Source: DATGSF01 sp035302865
GTDB lineage: Bacteria; Bacteroidota; Bacteroidia; Chitinophagales; Chitinophagaceae
Assembly: GCA_035302865.1 (NCBI GenBank)
Contig: DATGSF010000210.1
Coordinates: 1-6,041, forward strand
Direction: 5' to 3'
Length of the DNA: 6,041 nucleotides
Shown here piece by piece: positions 5,699 to 6,041 of this stretch. The notes beneath the pieces were generated by a model. That model did not search any database. It was not told the DNA's origin and saw only the letters and a list, made by a program, of their open reading frames with translations. The number at the start of each line of letters is the position of its first letter. The stretch's first letter is position 1. The translations under genes were made by a program, and so were the position numbers.

Positions 5699-6041
5699 TT
5701 ATTTTTTCTTATTAATCAAATCTTTTCCTATTTGATATAACAAATTACCAGTGGATTCTACCGCTCCACCCAATACACCTCCTGCCATAGCACCACCTAC
5801 TCCCCTAAAAGCTCCTTTAATTGCACCTTTGGCATCTGCTCTTACTAGTTTTTTCAGATCAACATCAACTTTCCTTTCATTGTTATTACTTGAAGAGTAA
5901 ATTTCAAAAGGATAATTATTTTCCATTATCTCATCTGTCCAATAATCAACCTCTTCATTCCAATATAATAAAGAAGATTTTAATGTACTTACAAAACTTG
6001 CTACAACAACAAACTCTGATTCTACACTTAAAGAATAAACC
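5699..6041 (-). CDS. Unknown protein with C-terminal glycine-zipper segment (partial, 5' end off window)
   Basis: The reading frame is open from the right edge to the TAA at 5699, giving 113 visible residues. An ATG at 5926 could start a 75-residue product, but the frame upstream is open for a further 38 codons and reads as ordinary protein (for example VSTLKSSLLYWNEEVDYW), so the true start is probably outside and the ATG internal. The visible part has a hydrophobic/aromatic N-terminal stretch, a polar low-complexity linker (SSSNNNERK), and then a Gly/Ala-rich segment at visible residues 68-93 with small residues spaced as in glycine zippers (KGAIKGAFRGVGGAMAGGVL). It ends in a basic tail (KDLINKKK). 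Such segments insert into or pack within membranes, and are seen in bacteriocin-like peptides and envelope proteins; I cannot say which applies. It is 26 nt upstream of the membrane-protein gene and probably co-transcribed with it. Confidence 0.65.
   Translation of the reverse strand, partial: VYSLSVESEFVVVASFVSTLKSSLLYWNEEVDYWTDEIMENNYPFEIYSSSNNNERKVDVDLKKLVRADAKGAIKGAFRGVGGAMAGGVLGGAVESTGNLLYQIGKDLINKKK

Noticed and set aside
5699..5926. Stand-alone 75-residue glycine-zipper bacteriocin-like peptide
   Set aside because: The frame is open well upstream of the ATG, there is no double-glycine leader at its N-terminus, and no export gene is in view.
1..6041. CRISPR array, tRNA/rRNA, insertion sequence or integration site
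   Set aside because: No regularly spaced repeats, cloverleaf-like sequence, transposase motif or flanking direct repeats were seen on reading both strands.

Overview
The window looks like a piece of a low-GC Bacteroidota (probably flavobacterial) chromosome. Three things suggest this: strongly A/T-biased codon use and spacers; a perfect TAnnTTTG-type -7 promoter element and a second near-match, with no clear Shine-Dalgarno sites; and a secreted protein with a typical Bacteroidota signal peptide ending in a QAQAQ run. I cannot place it to genus from sequence alone.

Layout, left to right. (1) 1-639, minus: the N-terminal part of a large secreted or surface protein running off the left edge, with a plausible promoter at 682-713. 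(2) 810-2219, minus: a short-chain fatty acid transporter of the AtoE family. (3) A 114-bp divergent intergenic region (2220-2333) holding a promoter for the plus-strand genes and a small palindrome. (4) 2334-5057, plus: a compact three-gene run made of L-2-hydroxyglutarate oxidase (lhgO), a pteridine-reductase/FolM-like SDR and a FolX/FolB-FolK fusion. (5) A strong bidirectional terminator at 5120-5164. (6) 5199-6041, minus: two unrecognised genes, a small two-helix membrane protein and, upstream of it, the C-terminal part of a protein ending in a glycine-zipper-like segment. The second runs off the right edge.

The most coherent functional unit is the pair at 3560-5057. The SDR carries the Asp-for-Ser active-site pattern of pteridine reductases. 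The next protein joins a dihydroneopterin aldolase/epimerase domain, closer in motifs to FolX than to FolB, to a short FolK (HPPK) domain. Together they suggest reduced-pterin metabolism (tetrahydromonapterin-like cofactor and/or folate). LhgO is probably co-transcribed but has no obvious biochemical link; it recycles L-2-hydroxyglutarate to 2-oxoglutarate. AtoE is divergent and would import short-chain fatty acids.

I see no mobile element, CRISPR array, tRNA or rRNA. There is no clear sign of a wholly new system. The less ordinary parts are the short FolK fused to a FolX-like domain, and the unknown gene pair at the right end.
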